From Nostoc linckia FACHB-104 (GTDB taxonomy: Bacteria > Cyanobacteriota > Cyanobacteriia > Cyanobacteriales > Nostocaceae), in assembly GCF_014696615.1 (NCBI RefSeq), contig NZ_JACJQJ010000030.1:32620-96619 (forward strand): a DNA stretch of 64,000 nt, given 5' to 3'. Below the pieces are notes generated by a model. The model saw nothing but the letters and a program-made list of their open reading frames with translations. It did no database searches and had not been told where the DNA came from. This document shows, piece by piece, positions 1 to 10,400 of this stretch. The translations under genes were made by a program, and so were the position numbers. Position 1 is the stretch's first letter. Every line of letters begins with the position of its first letter.

Positions 1-192
1 CTATTAGAAGCGAAAAATAATCAACGCATTCCCGAAGAATTAATTTTAGATATCCTAGAAACTCACTTTAGCCCAGAAGAAGCACAGCATCAATTAAAAA
101 CTGCTGTTGATTGGGGTCGTTATGCCGAAATCTACGGCTACGATGAGCCATCTGGACAAATATTTCTAGAGCAGGTTGCTGTTAGTCAATAG
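1..192 (+). CDS. ABC transporter ATP-binding protein, C-terminal end (partial)
   Basis: The open frame enters from the left edge and stops with TAG at 190-192, so only the last 63 residues are seen. The fragment reads like the AAA-associated C-terminal domain found after the ATPase domain of nitrate/sulfonate/taurine-type ABC ATPases: an acidic helical stretch, then VDWGRYAEIYGYD and a LEQV ending. The Walker motifs would lie left of the window. The next gene is a matching double permease, which supports a role as the energising subunit of the same importer. The substrate cannot be told from this piece. Confidence 0.75.
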   Translation, partial: LLEAKNNQRIPEELILDILETHFSPEEAQHQLKTAVDWGRYAEIYGYDEPSGQIFLEQVAVSQ

Positions 193-340
193 TCAATGGT
201 CATTTGTCATTTGTTTTTCTGCTACCCTACCTCCAGTTGCTCCGGCGCTACTTTTCATCCCTGCATTTCCCACTGGGAAATTTTATGACCAATTATTCCT
301 TGATGTACAAGCCCCTAAATTTATGGGGAGTCTAATTTTG

Positions 341-378
341 AATTTTGAATTTTGAATTCGGAGCAAAGCGACATGACT
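341..378 (+). repeat. Leader repeat overlapping a start codon (copy 1)
   Basis: The AT-rich run ends in GAATTCGGAGCAAAGCGAC followed at once by ATGACTC. The same block, with two changes over about 30 bases, sits on the minus strand at 23834-23866 directly before the DUF4159-like gene. The GGAGC core could serve as a Shine-Dalgarno sequence about 8 bases before the ATG. Confidence 0.6.
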
Positions 379-2112
379 CGACCTCTCACTCCTGCTAACA
401 AAACTCCGGGACGTAACAATTGGACTTGGCAAGATGGATTGCTGATTCTAGCGATTATTTCCTTGATAGTGCTAATTATCAGAACTGGCGCTCAATTTAG
501 CGGTGCTTTTCAACCTGAGCTGACAATTTCTACAAATATTAATGCTTTACCTGAATATACAAGCCAAACTTTAATTCGGATGGGGCTAGCTTACTTTTTA
601 TCCCTAATTTTTACCCTCATCTATGCCTATACTGCTTATCGCTCCCGAATGGCTGAACGGATTTTAATTCCCATGTTAGATATTCTGCAATCAATTCCAG
701 TATTATCTTTTTTACCGGGTGTAGTATTGGCTTTAATTGCTTTATTTCCAGGGCAAAGAATTGGTGTAGAACTAGCAGCAATTTTACTAATTTTTACGGG
801 AATGACTTGGAATATGACTTTTAGTTTTTACCAGTCTCTTCAAAGTATTCCGCGAGAATTATTAGAAGCCGCAGAGGTATATCGGCTTAATATTTGGCAA
901 CGTTTTTGGAAATTAGAGTTACCATCTGGTGTGATTGGTTTAGTTTGGAATAGTGTGATGTCGGTGGCTGGAGGGTGGTTTTTTTTAATTGCAATTGAGT
1001 CATTTACTTTAGGTAATAAAGATTTTCGTTTACCTGGCTTAGGCTCTTTTTTAGGTACAGCCGCCAACAAGGGAGATTTTATTGCTATATTGTGGGGCTT
1101 GGTAGTGCTAATTGGGGTGATTGTCGCCACTGATTTTTTTGTCTGGCGACCTTTGATTGCTTGGGCAGAAAAATTTAAGTTAGAGATGGTGGAGACAGAA
1201 AATGCACCCCAATCGTGGGTATTAGATATGATCAGGCGATCGCCTACTTTACGCGCAATTAGCGAAAAGGTTGTTCAGCCATTACAATCAGCCATAGACG
1301 ACAGTTTAATTCGCTCATTTCCTGTACGTCCTGTACCTGTCAATGCTAAAGGTCGTCTAAATCTACCAAATTTTTTCAATTGGATATTTGTAAGTGGTTT
1401 TACCTTAATTGTTCTGTGGGGTACTTGGGAAGCTGTACTACTATTACGGACTTTAGGTTGGGGTGATTGGCTACAGGTAATTAAAGGTGCAGCCTTGACA
1501 GCCTTGCGGGTAATCGTTGCTTTAATCTTATCCCTATTGTGGACTGTACCTGTGGGAGTCGCCATTGGTCGCAATCGGCGGTTAGCGCAAGTATTACAAC
1601 CATTAGTACAAATCGCCGCCTCTGTCCCGGCTACAGCTTTATTTCCCGTACTGCTATTGGGTTTAACCCGTATTGCTGGCGGTTTGCAGATTGGTGCGAT
1701 CGCGCTGATGATGTTAGGAACAATGTGGTATATCCTATTTAATGTCATTGCTGGGGCGCAGTCTATTCCCTCAGACCTGATTGAAGCCGCTTGGGTATAT
1801 AAACTTTCCCCTCTACAACGCTGGCAAACCTTAATTTTACCTGCCATTTTTCCCTATTTAATTACAGGCATTATTACTGCCGTTGGTGGTGCTTGGAATG
1901 CCAGTATTGTGAGCGAATATGTCACATTTCAAGGGCGAGTAATTAGTACTGATGGATTAGGTGCAACAATTTCTCATGCAACAGCTACAGGCAATTTTTC
2001 TCTGCTGTTAGCTTCAACTATCATAATGTCCCTGTTAGTAGTATTAACCAATCGTTTGATTTGGCGACCTCTCTACAATCTTGCTCAAGAAAAATATCAA
2101 TTATTGGTATAA
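373..2112 (+). CDS. ABC transporter permease with two fused binding-protein-dependent transport domains
   Basis: Inner-membrane permease of the nitrate/sulfonate/taurine importer class, about 579 residues, roughly twice the usual length. Two BPD_transp_1 units are visible, each with the coupling-loop pattern: EAAEVYRLNIWQRFWKLELP in the first half and EAAWVYKLSPLQRWQTLILP in the second. Hydrophobic helices surround both. I chose ATG at 373. A TTG at 352 is in frame, but its first seven codons come from a repeat that also precedes the gene ending at 22637. The gene follows an ATP-binding subunit; no solute-binding protein lies in the window. One chain supplying both permease halves would remove the need for a dimer (inference). 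Confidence 0.85.
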   Translation: MTRPLTPANKTPGRNNWTWQDGLLILAIISLIVLIIRTGAQFSGAFQPELTISTNINALPEYTSQTLIRMGLAYFLSLIFTLIYAYTAYRSRMAERILIPMLDILQSIPVLSFLPGVVLALIALFPGQRIGVELAAILLIFTGMTWNMTFSFYQSLQSIPRELLEAAEVYRLNIWQRFWKLELPSGVIGLVWNSVMSVAGGWFFLIAIESFTLGNKDFRLPGLGSFLGTAANKGDFIAILWGLVVLIGVIVATDFFVWRPLIAWAEKFKLEMVETENAPQSWVLDMIRRSPTLRAISEKVVQPLQSAIDDSLIRSFPVRPVPVNAKGRLNLPNFFNWIFVSGFTLIVLWGTWEAVLLLRTLGWGDWLQVIKGAALTALRVIVALILSLLWTVPVGVAIGRNRRLAQVLQPLVQIAASVPATALFPVLLLGLTRIAGGLQIGAIALMMLGTMWYILFNVIAGAQSIPSDLIEAAWVYKLSPLQRWQTLILPAIFPYLITGIITAVGGAWNASIVSEYVTFQGRVISTDGLGATISHATATGNFSLLLASTIIMSLLVVLTNRLIWRPLYNLAQEKYQLLV

Positions 2113-2307
2113 GTAGGCGGTGTAATTAAAGATAGCCGGCTAGGGCTGTCATTTGTCAATATAAATAATTTTTAGTCTATTGATCGTCAATATTTTGATT
2201 TAGTTCCCAGAACTTACAATTTTTGTTTATAAGTTAATAAGTAATTGGGAAAAGTAGAAAAATTGATAATAAAAAGCGATTCTGATCAATAGGGAAGGTG
2301 ATATTAC

Positions 2308-3144
2308 TTGAATATTCTAGTATTTACTTTATTGGTTTGGCTTGGTTCTACCACTGCCGGGTTTTTAGGAGCATTGACAGGCTTAGGGGGTGGAGTAGTA
2401 TTAGTTCCCTTATTAACTTTGATTTTTCACGTTAATATTCATTATGCAATTGGTGCTTCTTTAGTATCTGTAATTGCCACATCTTCCGGCGCTGCTTCTG
2501 CTTATGTGAAAGAAGGTTATACAAATCTTCGGCTGGGGATGTTTTTGGAAGTTGCAACTACGTTTGGTGCGATCGCAGGAGCAATTATTGCCGCCTATAC
2601 TCCTACTAGAATACTAGCTGTGGTATTTGGCGTTATCTTACTTTACAGCGCCTACCTCTCACGTCTACCCCACCCAGAACATCAAGAAAATCAACCTCCT
2701 GACCCCTTAGCAACTCGTTTGCGGTTAAATAGCACTTACCCAACACCCGAAGGTGAACAAGCTTATAACGTCCGTGCTGTCAGAAACGGTTTTAGTCTGA
2801 TGTTTGGTGCAGGTATCCTTTCTGGTTTATTGGGTATTGGTTCCGGCGCACTGAAAGTATTAGCAATGGATCAATTTATGGGGATTCCATTTAAGGTTTC
2901 TACCACCACCAGCAATTTTATGATTGGGGTGACAGCCGCCGCTAGTGCCGGAGTTTATTTAAAACGAGGTTATATCGATCCAGGTTTAGCAATGCCTGTC
3001 ATGTTGGGTGTACTTTTAGGCGCATTATTAGGAGCAAAAGTATTAGTCAGAGTGAAAGTAGGAATTTTAAGAATTATTTTTAGTATCGTGATTTCGCTTT
3101 TAGGAATTCAAATGATTTATGACGGTATAACTGGGGGATTTTAA
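2308..3144 (+). CDS. TauE/SafE family sulfite/anion exporter
   Basis: Integral membrane protein of 278 residues, the normal size for the TauE/SafE family (PF01925), whose members export or import sulfite, organosulfonates or other small anions. Two repeated halves carry the family signatures: GFLGALTGLGGGVVLVPLL near residue 18 and SGLLGIGSGALKV in the second half. The start is TTG at 2308, supported by the ribosome-binding sequence GGGAAGGTG at 2292-2300, seven bases upstream. The stop lies one base before the ATG of a DUF1634 gene, so the two are almost certainly co-transcribed. The substrate is unknown. Confidence 0.85.
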   Translation: MNILVFTLLVWLGSTTAGFLGALTGLGGGVVLVPLLTLIFHVNIHYAIGASLVSVIATSSGAASAYVKEGYTNLRLGMFLEVATTFGAIAGAIIAAYTPTRILAVVFGVILLYSAYLSRLPHPEHQENQPPDPLATRLRLNSTYPTPEGEQAYNVRAVRNGFSLMFGAGILSGLLGIGSGALKVLAMDQFMGIPFKVSTTTSNFMIGVTAAASAGVYLKRGYIDPGLAMPVMLGVLLGALLGAKVLVRVKVGILRIIFSIVISLLGIQMIYDGITGGF

Positions 3145-3145
3145 T

Positions 3146-3529
3146 ATGCCAGCCCATAGACTAAACTTTAGCGAAAGGCAATTTGAAATATTAGTTGGCA
3201 ACCTTTTAAGATATGGCGTAATTATTGCTACTGCTATAGTTTTTATTGGTGGAGTTTTGTACTTGATTCGTCATGGTCATGAGGCTCCTAATTATCAAAT
3301 TTTTCACGGTGAACCTCCTGCTTTTCGCAGCCCTGGAGCAGTCGCGGAGGCGGCTTTTCTCGGTCGTCGTCGCGGCATCATTCAACTAGGATTACTATTA
3401 TTAATCCTTACTCCGGTTGCGAGAGTCGGCTTTTCATTATTAGCTTTTATGCGACAGCGAGATACCACCTATATTATTGTGACGGTAATTGTCTTGATAG
3501 GCTTGCTAATTAGCCTGAGTGGGAATTAA
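3146..3529 (+). CDS. DUF1634 family membrane protein
   Basis: A 127-residue protein with three hydrophobic segments: about residues 18-42, 78-98 and 108-125. This is the layout of DUF1634, a family regularly encoded beside TauE/SafE permeases. The ATG follows the TauE stop after one base, so translational coupling is likely. The loop between the first two segments carries basic and proline-rich residues. It probably forms a complex with, or regulates, the neighbouring permease (inference from constant gene pairing). No catalytic motif is visible. Confidence 0.75.
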   Translation: MPAHRLNFSERQFEILVGNLLRYGVIIATAIVFIGGVLYLIRHGHEAPNYQIFHGEPPAFRSPGAVAEAAFLGRRRGIIQLGLLLLILTPVARVGFSLLAFMRQRDTTYIIVTVIVLIGLLISLSGN

Positions 3530-3728
3530 GGAACTTAGATTAGGCAAGGAGCAGGGGGAGAAATAAAAAATTATGGCGTTGCATAAATGCGGGATGATTT
3601 ATCGGGCTACCCTAACACGCACAGACGCACAAAGAATAAGGAGTTTTAAATTTCAATACGTTAAATTTCATCCCATAATTCAGCAATACCAAAATTAGAT
3701 TATCTGAATCTGTAATGAAATACTATAG

Positions 3729-3748
3729 GGGCGTACAGCTGTACGCCC
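3729..3748. repeat. Intergenic palindrome, family member 1
   Basis: A perfect 20-bp palindrome, GGGCGTACAGCTGTACGCCC, in the 285-bp gap between the DUF1634 gene and the STAND gene. It belongs to a family of hairpins with G-rich left ends, C-rich right ends and variable cores that recurs through the window. I see no other feature in this gap. Confidence 0.8.
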
Positions 3749-3814
3749 TGACCATACACTCCTACAACAACACTAGAAGTGATATATTGCAGTTGACCCG
3801 ACCGAATATCAGCA

Positions 3815-6800
3815 ATGGATTTGCCCACAGGACAACGAAGTCGAGGTGTAGTCCTGAGTCCCACAGGACAAGCAAAACTGCAAAATCGGATACTTCAGCT
3901 AGAAATTGAGCGCTATGCCGTTCAAGAATTGGTACGGCGTTCTCAATTAGTTGAAGGACAAGGTTTACACCCAGCCACAATTCGCAAAATTCTACGATGT
4001 CAGGGCGTTGATAAAGATTCCATCGCTCTGGTGTTTAAAGCTGTAAATTTACAACTAGAGCTGGAAGACTACACAGGTGCAAGGCGAGTTCTAGAAATCA
4101 GCCCAACGGTGCAAGAAAGCAGAGGCGCAAGCGAAACACTTCCCTCTCCATCTTCTAACTCAGAACTGTACTTTGATTGGGGTGAAGCTGTTGATGTAAC
4201 TTTGTTCTGTGGACGTTCGGCAGAAGTGGCGACGTTACAGCAATGGGTACTGAATGATAAGTGTCGGTTAGTGGCGCTTTTAGGTAGCGGTGGGATTGGT
4301 AAAACCACATTGGTAACTAAGCTGGCGGAGGAAATTCAAGACCAGTTTGAGTTTTTGGTGTGGCGAAGTTTACGGAATGCGCCTCCTTTACCAGAGTTGC
4401 TAGATGATTTACTCAAATTTTTATCTTCACAGCAGGCGGCTGAATTACCAGGAACAACAGCAGGTAAGCTTTCTAAGTTAATAGAATATCTCCGTCAGTA
4501 TCGCTGTTTGTTGGTTTTAGATAATCTGGAAACTTTGATGCAAGATGGTACTTATGCAGGGAGTTTTCAGCCAGAGTATGAAGGGTATGGCGAATTATTG
4601 CGGCGTGTAGGCGAAGTTTCCCACCGTAGTTGTTTGCTGGTTACTAGTCGCGAAAAGCCTGATGAAATTGCGGCCTTAGCTGGAGAAATTTTACCTGTGC
4701 GATCGCTCCAATTAACAGGGCTAAATACAGAAGCTCAGGAAATTCTCACAATTAAGGGCTTGTCTGTCTCTGAACAAGAAAGTCGGCAATTAATAGATTT
4801 ATACAGTGGAAATCCCCTAGCCTTAAAAATCGTCGCTACTGCAATTAAAGATTTGTTTGCTGGTGATGTTACAGCATTTCTTGCAGCTGGTATTTCTAGT
4901 TTTAATAGCATTCGCGCCTTATTAAATCAGCAGTTTGCACGCCTAACTGAAATTGAAAAAAGTGTCATGTACTGGCTAGCAATTAACCGCGAAGGCGCAT
5001 TGCTGTATGAACTGGAAGATGATATTTATCCGAAGCTACTCAAACACCAACTTTTAGAAGCGGTGGAATCCATACTCCGGCGTTCCTTGATGGAACAAAG
5101 CCCGAGCGGGTTTACGCAACAACCTGTGATTATGGAGTATGTAACAGAGAAGTTTGTGGAACAGGTGTCTGCGGAAATTATTACCGGGGCGCACAGCCGT
5201 GCTACTTTTCTCATAACCCACGCCTTTCTCAAGGCGACGGCGAAAGATTACATTCGAGATTCACAAATTAGATTAATTGTCAAGCTAGTAATCGCAGAAT
5301 TGTTGCGGCAATTGGGCAGCAAAAAAGCGATCGCACAACAATTAATGCATATTTTGAATACCCAGCGCGAGCAAGCATCCCTAGAATCTGGCTATTTAGC
5401 TGGAAATATCCTCAATTTGTTGCATCATTTAGGTGCTGATTTAACTGATTACGATTTTTCCCATTTACCGATTTGGCAAGCTGACCTGAGAGGCGTAACA
5501 CTACACCGCGTCAATTTTGCTCATGCAAACTTCTCGAAATCAGTGTTTACGCAAATTTTTGGCAGCGTTTTATCAGCAGCATTTAGCCCAGATGGGGAAA
5601 TTTTAGCGACGGGTGATGATAATGGTGAGGTGCATCTGTGGCGGATTGCTAATGCTCAATTGCACTTGAGTTTGAAAGGTCATACGCTGCCTGTAAAATC
5701 TTTGTGTTTCAGTGATGATGGTCAAACTTTAATTACTCATAGTCAAGACCAGACAATTAAGTTTTGGGATGTGAAGACTGGTCAAGCTGTGAGAACTTTA
5801 CAACGGTATACTAGCCAAGTTTTGGTGATCGCTTGTACTGCCATAGGTAATATTCTTGTCAGTCGGGGTAGAAATCAAAGCATTAGTTTGTGGGATATGA
5901 CCACAGGGAAATCTTTAGTAACCCTACAAGAGGAAAGCAATCAAATTCCAGTTGTTGCACTGAGTGCTGATGGCGAACTCTTGGCAACCACGGGTATAGA
6001 TGAACCCATCAGATTGTGGGATACACAAACCGGAAAATGTCTACAAACTTTATATGGACATCGCCAAGCTATCCAGTGTCTTGCGTTTAGCCCAGGTAAT
6101 ATCTTAGCCAGTGGTAGTGATGACTGTACAGTGAAACTTTGGGACATCAAAACAGCGCAGTGCATTAATACATTACAAGGACACAACCGCCCAGTTTTAT
6201 CGCTGAGTTTTAGTACAGATGGATTAATGATTGCTAGCAGTAGCGCCGATCAAACTATCAGGTTATGGGATGTTAATACAGGGCAATGTTTGAGAGTTTT
6301 ATCAGGTCATGAAAATTGGGTGCGGACAGTAGTATTTAATGCTGATAGTGCAGTGCTTGCCAGTGGTGGAGATGACCAGTTAATCCGGCTATGGGATACA
6401 GCTACTGGGCAATGTATAAGGACATTACAGGGCTATACCAATCAGATAGCAGCTGTTACTTTTAGCAGGAATCCGCAAATTCTGGCCAGTGGTAGCCATG
6501 ACCAGTTAATTCGGCTTTGGGATATTGAAACTGGGGAATGTATTAAAACATTAGCTGGGCATACAAATCATATTTTAGCGATCGCATTTCATCCCCTGCC
6601 CCCCTTTTTAAGGGGGGTTGGGGGGATCTTAGCCAGTAGTAGTGCTGACCACACCATCAAACTTTGGGATATCGAAACTGGGCAATGTAGTAAAACATTA
6701 ACAGAACACCAAGAAACAATCTGTTCAGTGGCTTTTAGCCCCAGTGGGCAGTTATTGGCTAGCGGTGGCGCAGATCAAACCGCGAGAATTTGGGATAGTG

Positions 6801-7438
6801 AAACAGGAGAATGTATCGATGTTCTCCAAGGACACAGTAATGCAGTTTTAGCTGTAGCTTTCAGTCCTGTTGAGCAAATTCTCGCTACTGCTAGTACCGA
6901 TCAAACCATCAGAATTTGGGATTTGAGAACTGGGGAATGTCTGCAAATTCTTCAAGGACACAGTAATGCAGTTTTAGCTGTGGCTTTCAGTCCCGTTGAG
7001 CAAATTCTCGCCACTGCTAGTGCCGATCAAACCATCAGAATTTGGGATTTAAAAACAGGAAAATGTTTAAAAACTCTGCAAGAACATACTAATCAAGTTT
7101 TATCGCTAAGTTTCACCCCAGATGGGCAAATTCTTGCTAGTAGCAGTGCCGATCAAACCATCAAACTTTGGGCTGTGAATACAGGTAAATGTCTTAAGAC
7201 ATGGCGCGGGCATACCAGCCAAGTGTTATCTGTAGCTTTTAGCCCAAATGGGCAAACCTTAGCAAGTAGCAGTGCGGATGAAACTTTGCGGCTGTGGAGT
7301 GTGAATACTGGTGATTGTCTACAAATTTTGCGAGCAAATAGACCATACGAAAGTCTAAATATTACGGGAATAGCTGGCTTAACAGAGGCAGAACGAGCGA
7401 CAATCAAAGCACTAGGAGGAATTGAAAACGGGAGTTAA
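3815..7438 (+). CDS. STAND-class NB-ARC ATPase with 14 WD40 repeats
   Basis: A 1207-residue signal-transduction ATPase. Residues 1-95 resemble the helix-turn-helix-like N-terminal domain found on cyanobacterial STAND proteins (RGVVLSPTGQAKL, then a helical stretch). The NB-ARC domain has a P-loop GSGGIGKTT near residue 157, Walker B LLVLDNLET near 231, the sensor VTSREKP and GNPLALKI. From about residue 586 to 1172 there are 14 WD40 blades, enough for two seven-bladed propellers. Blade 9 carries a short insertion encoded by an intergenic-type repeat. Blades 11 and 12 are nearly identical. The histidine-kinase gene starts 8 bases after the stop, suggesting co-transcription. Such proteins sense a ligand through WD40 and oligomerise through NB-ARC; the ligand is unknown. 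Confidence 0.9.
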   Translation: MDLPTGQRSRGVVLSPTGQAKLQNRILQLEIERYAVQELVRRSQLVEGQGLHPATIRKILRCQGVDKDSIALVFKAVNLQLELEDYTGARRVLEISPTVQESRGASETLPSPSSNSELYFDWGEAVDVTLFCGRSAEVATLQQWVLNDKCRLVALLGSGGIGKTTLVTKLAEEIQDQFEFLVWRSLRNAPPLPELLDDLLKFLSSQQAAELPGTTAGKLSKLIEYLRQYRCLLVLDNLETLMQDGTYAGSFQPEYEGYGELLRRVGEVSHRSCLLVTSREKPDEIAALAGEILPVRSLQLTGLNTEAQEILTIKGLSVSEQESRQLIDLYSGNPLALKIVATAIKDLFAGDVTAFLAAGISSFNSIRALLNQQFARLTEIEKSVMYWLAINREGALLYELEDDIYPKLLKHQLLEAVESILRRSLMEQSPSGFTQQPVIMEYVTEKFVEQVSAEIITGAHSRATFLITHAFLKATAKDYIRDSQIRLIVKLVIAELLRQLGSKKAIAQQLMHILNTQREQASLESGYLAGNILNLLHHLGADLTDYDFSHLPIWQADLRGVTLHRVNFAHANFSKSVFTQIFGSVLSAAFSPDGEILATGDDNGEVHLWRIANAQLHLSLKGHTLPVKSLCFSDDGQTLITHSQDQTIKFWDVKTGQAVRTLQRYTSQVLVIACTAIGNILVSRGRNQSISLWDMTTGKSLVTLQEESNQIPVVALSADGELLATTGIDEPIRLWDTQTGKCLQTLYGHRQAIQCLAFSPGNILASGSDDCTVKLWDIKTAQCINTLQGHNRPVLSLSFSTDGLMIASSSADQTIRLWDVNTGQCLRVLSGHENWVRTVVFNADSAVLASGGDDQLIRLWDTATGQCIRTLQGYTNQIAAVTFSRNPQILASGSHDQLIRLWDIETGECIKTLAGHTNHILAIAFHPLPPFLRGVGGILASSSADHTIKLWDIETGQCSKTLTEHQETICSVAFSPSGQLLASGGADQTARIWDSETGECIDVLQGHSNAVLAVAFSPVEQILATASTDQTIRIWDLRTGECLQILQGHSNAVLAVAFSPVEQILATASADQTIRIWDLKTGKCLKTLQEHTNQVLSLSFTPDGQILASSSADQTIKLWAVNTGKCLKTWRGHTSQVLSVAFSPNGQTLASSSADETLRLWSVNTGDCLQILRANRPYESLNITGIAGLTEAERATIKALGGIENGS
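6593..6628. repeat. Intergenic-type repeat carried in frame inside a WD40 blade
   Basis: CCCCCCTTTTTAAGGGGGG (6599-6617) followed by a TTGGGGGGATC tail is a hairpin repeat common between cyanobacterial genes. Here it is read in frame in blade 9 and adds about seven residues (PPFLRGV) between the usual positions of blade strands. Confidence 0.75.
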
Positions 7439-7446
7439 GTCAGCTG

Positions 7447-10400
7447 ATGAGCCAAAATTCCTGGAAGGGTAGACTTTCAAGCCTGGTAAAAAGCGTACCC
7501 CTCAGTCGAGTTCTTGTGGTGCCCTTTGTTTTACAAATCTCCTTGGCGGTAGGATTGACAGGGTATTTATCTTTCCGTAATGGGCAAAGGGCTGTCAATG
7601 AGGTAGCTAGCGAGTTACGCCAGGGAATCGCTAACCGAGTAAAACAAGACTTGCAAAATTTTTTAGCTACTCCCCATCAAGTACTGGATGCTAACCAAAA
7701 TGCCTTGCACTTTGGGCTATTAAATATGCAAGATATCAGTGCTTGGGAACCATATTTAATGCAGCAATTGGAAATTTTTCCGCCTGCTGTCGCCGTTGCT
7801 ATTAGTAATGAACAGCGAGAACATTTATCGGTAGAAAAGCTAAATAATCATGAATTTTTAGTCAAAAAGTCAGGAAAATTAAGCAATTACAACCTATATT
7901 TTTACAAAATTAATAGTAAAGGTCAGCGCACTCAATTACCAGAAGTAGTGAAAAATTTCGATCCGCGATCGCATCCTTTTTATCAAACAGCAGTTAAGCA
8001 AGGCAAATTCAGCTTTAGTAACATCTACGCCCCGATCACAGAAAAAACACTACGCATCAGTGCATCTGTACCCATCTACAATTCCCAAGGTAAATTACTG
8101 GGCGTTAACAGTACGCTGACGCAAATATCCCAACTTGGTAAGCACTTACAAAACATCAAGGTAGGTAAATCGGGACAGATTTTTATTTTGGAGCGATCGG
8201 GACTTTTAGTAGCAGCTTCCACAGGGGAACAACCCTTTATACTCAAAGGTGGTCGAACCGTAAGACTAGCCGCATCCCAAAGTAGTAATTCCTTAACTCA
8301 AGCTACATCAAAATATTTAGCCAGTAAATTTGGCAACCTGAATCAAATCAATAGTTTACAGGAATTAGAATTTTCTTTCGCAGGTAAACGGCAGTTTCTC
8401 GAAATCGAGCCGTTTCACAGTCAAGCCAATATCGACTGGTTAATTGCGGTGGTTGTCCCCGAAGCCGACTTTATGGGGCAAATCAATCGCCACACCCAAA
8501 TTACTATTCTGCTATGCTTCGGAGCTTTCACATTAGCTACAGCACTAGGAATTCTCACAACTCGCTGGATTGCTCAACCTGTGCTGCGCTTGAGTCGTGC
8601 GGCTCAAGCTTTAGCTGACACAGCCAGCAACGCCGATTTTCCTCATGAGGAAGAATCAACAGTGATCGTCGAAGGAATTACAGAATTAGAAATTTTGGCT
8701 CATTCTTTTAACCAGATGTCTCAGCAGTTACGAGCATCTTTTGAGGAATTAGAATTGCGAGTTGAACAGCGAACTCAAGAATTACAGCAGGAAATTCAAG
8801 AACGTATCCAAAATGAGCAGCAATTGCGCCAACATAGTCGCGCCTTGGCAGAATTGGCAAATCATAGGGCAATTTCGTCAGGAGATTTGACAACTGCATT
8901 TCAACTGATCACAGAGAAAGCCGCCCAAGCTTTAGAAGTAGAGCGAGTTAGCATTTGGCTTTATAGTAGCGATCACACTAAATTACAATGTCTCGATCTC
9001 TACGAAAATAGTAAAAATAGACATTCCGCAGGTTTAGAACGCAACCGAGCAAATTATCCTGTATATTTCCAAGCACTCGCCAGCGCCAGAACTTTAACTG
9101 TTCATGACACTCGCAACGATCCACGAGTCCAAGAATTTTGGCAGGAATTCCTAGAACCAGAAAACATTGTTTCTTTGATGGATGCGCCGATTTGGGTTGG
9201 CGGTGAAGTCGTGGGAATGGTGTTTCACGAACAAGTTGGGATTCAACGCCAATGGAAACTCAGCGAACAAAACTTTGCTGGGTCGATTACAGACTTTGTC
9301 GCCTTAACCTTGGAAGTATGCGATCGCCAACGTGCTGAAGTGGCTTTACGCCAAGCCAAAGAAGCTGCGGAAGTTGCTAACCTTGCCAAAAGTACTTTCT
9401 TGGCGAATATGAGCCACGAATTGCGGACTCCCCTCAACGCTATTTTAGGGATTACAGAAGCCCTGCAAGATGAGGTATGCGGGCCGCTAACAGCAGAACA
9501 GATAAAGTCATTAAATACACTAGAACGTAGCGGTAAACACTTATTAGAACTGATTAACGATATCCTCGACCTGGCCAAAATTGAATCAGGGAAGATGGAA
9601 CTAGAATTATCTTCTAGCTCTGTGCGTGGATTGTGTGAATATAGTCTTACCTTTGTCAAACAACAAGCATTCAAGAAAAATATCAAGTTGAATGCGCGAA
9701 TAACGGAAAATATTGGCAAAATACTTGTTGATGAACGTCGATTCCGGCAATTACTGATTAATTTGCTCAGTAACGCCGTGAAATTTACTCCCGATGGTGG
9801 CGAAGTTTACTTAGAAGTACAAACCCAAACAGATGCAACCAACAATCAAATTCAGACAATTCAATTTCACGTTGTAGATACTGGAATTGGAATTTCACCA
9901 GAAAATCTTGCCAATTTATTTCAACCCTTTGTCCAAGTAGAAAGTTCTTATACTCGGCGTTATGCTGGTACTGGCTTAGGTTTATCTCTAGTAAGGCGGA
10001 TTGCAGAACTACATGGTGGCAGTATAGCTGTTGAGAGCGAAGTTGGTAAAGGTAGCCGTTTTACAATTACACTTCCGTGGAAAGAGAGCGAGAACGAAAA
10101 AACCGCAGAAGTTGAGATAAAGACAGAAGCACCTACAGAGACAAGAAATAACCCCGCATCTTCTCAACCCTTAATTCTCCTCGCTGAAGACAACGAAGCT
10201 AATGTGTTAACTATTACTCAATATTTACGGGCTTACGGCTACCGGATTGTACTAGCTAATAATGGTGTAGAAGCAGTTGCGATCGCCAAAGCACAACGAC
10301 CAAATTTAATTTTGATGGATGTACAAATGCCAGAAATGGATGGCTTAGAAGCAACTCGCCAAATTCGCGCCGATATTAATATTGCTCAAATCCCGATTAT

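Noticed and set aside
1275..1847. Long antisense open frame opposite the ABC permease
   Set aside because: Shadow of the membrane-protein frame with rare-residue composition and no family match; the + strand permease is certain.
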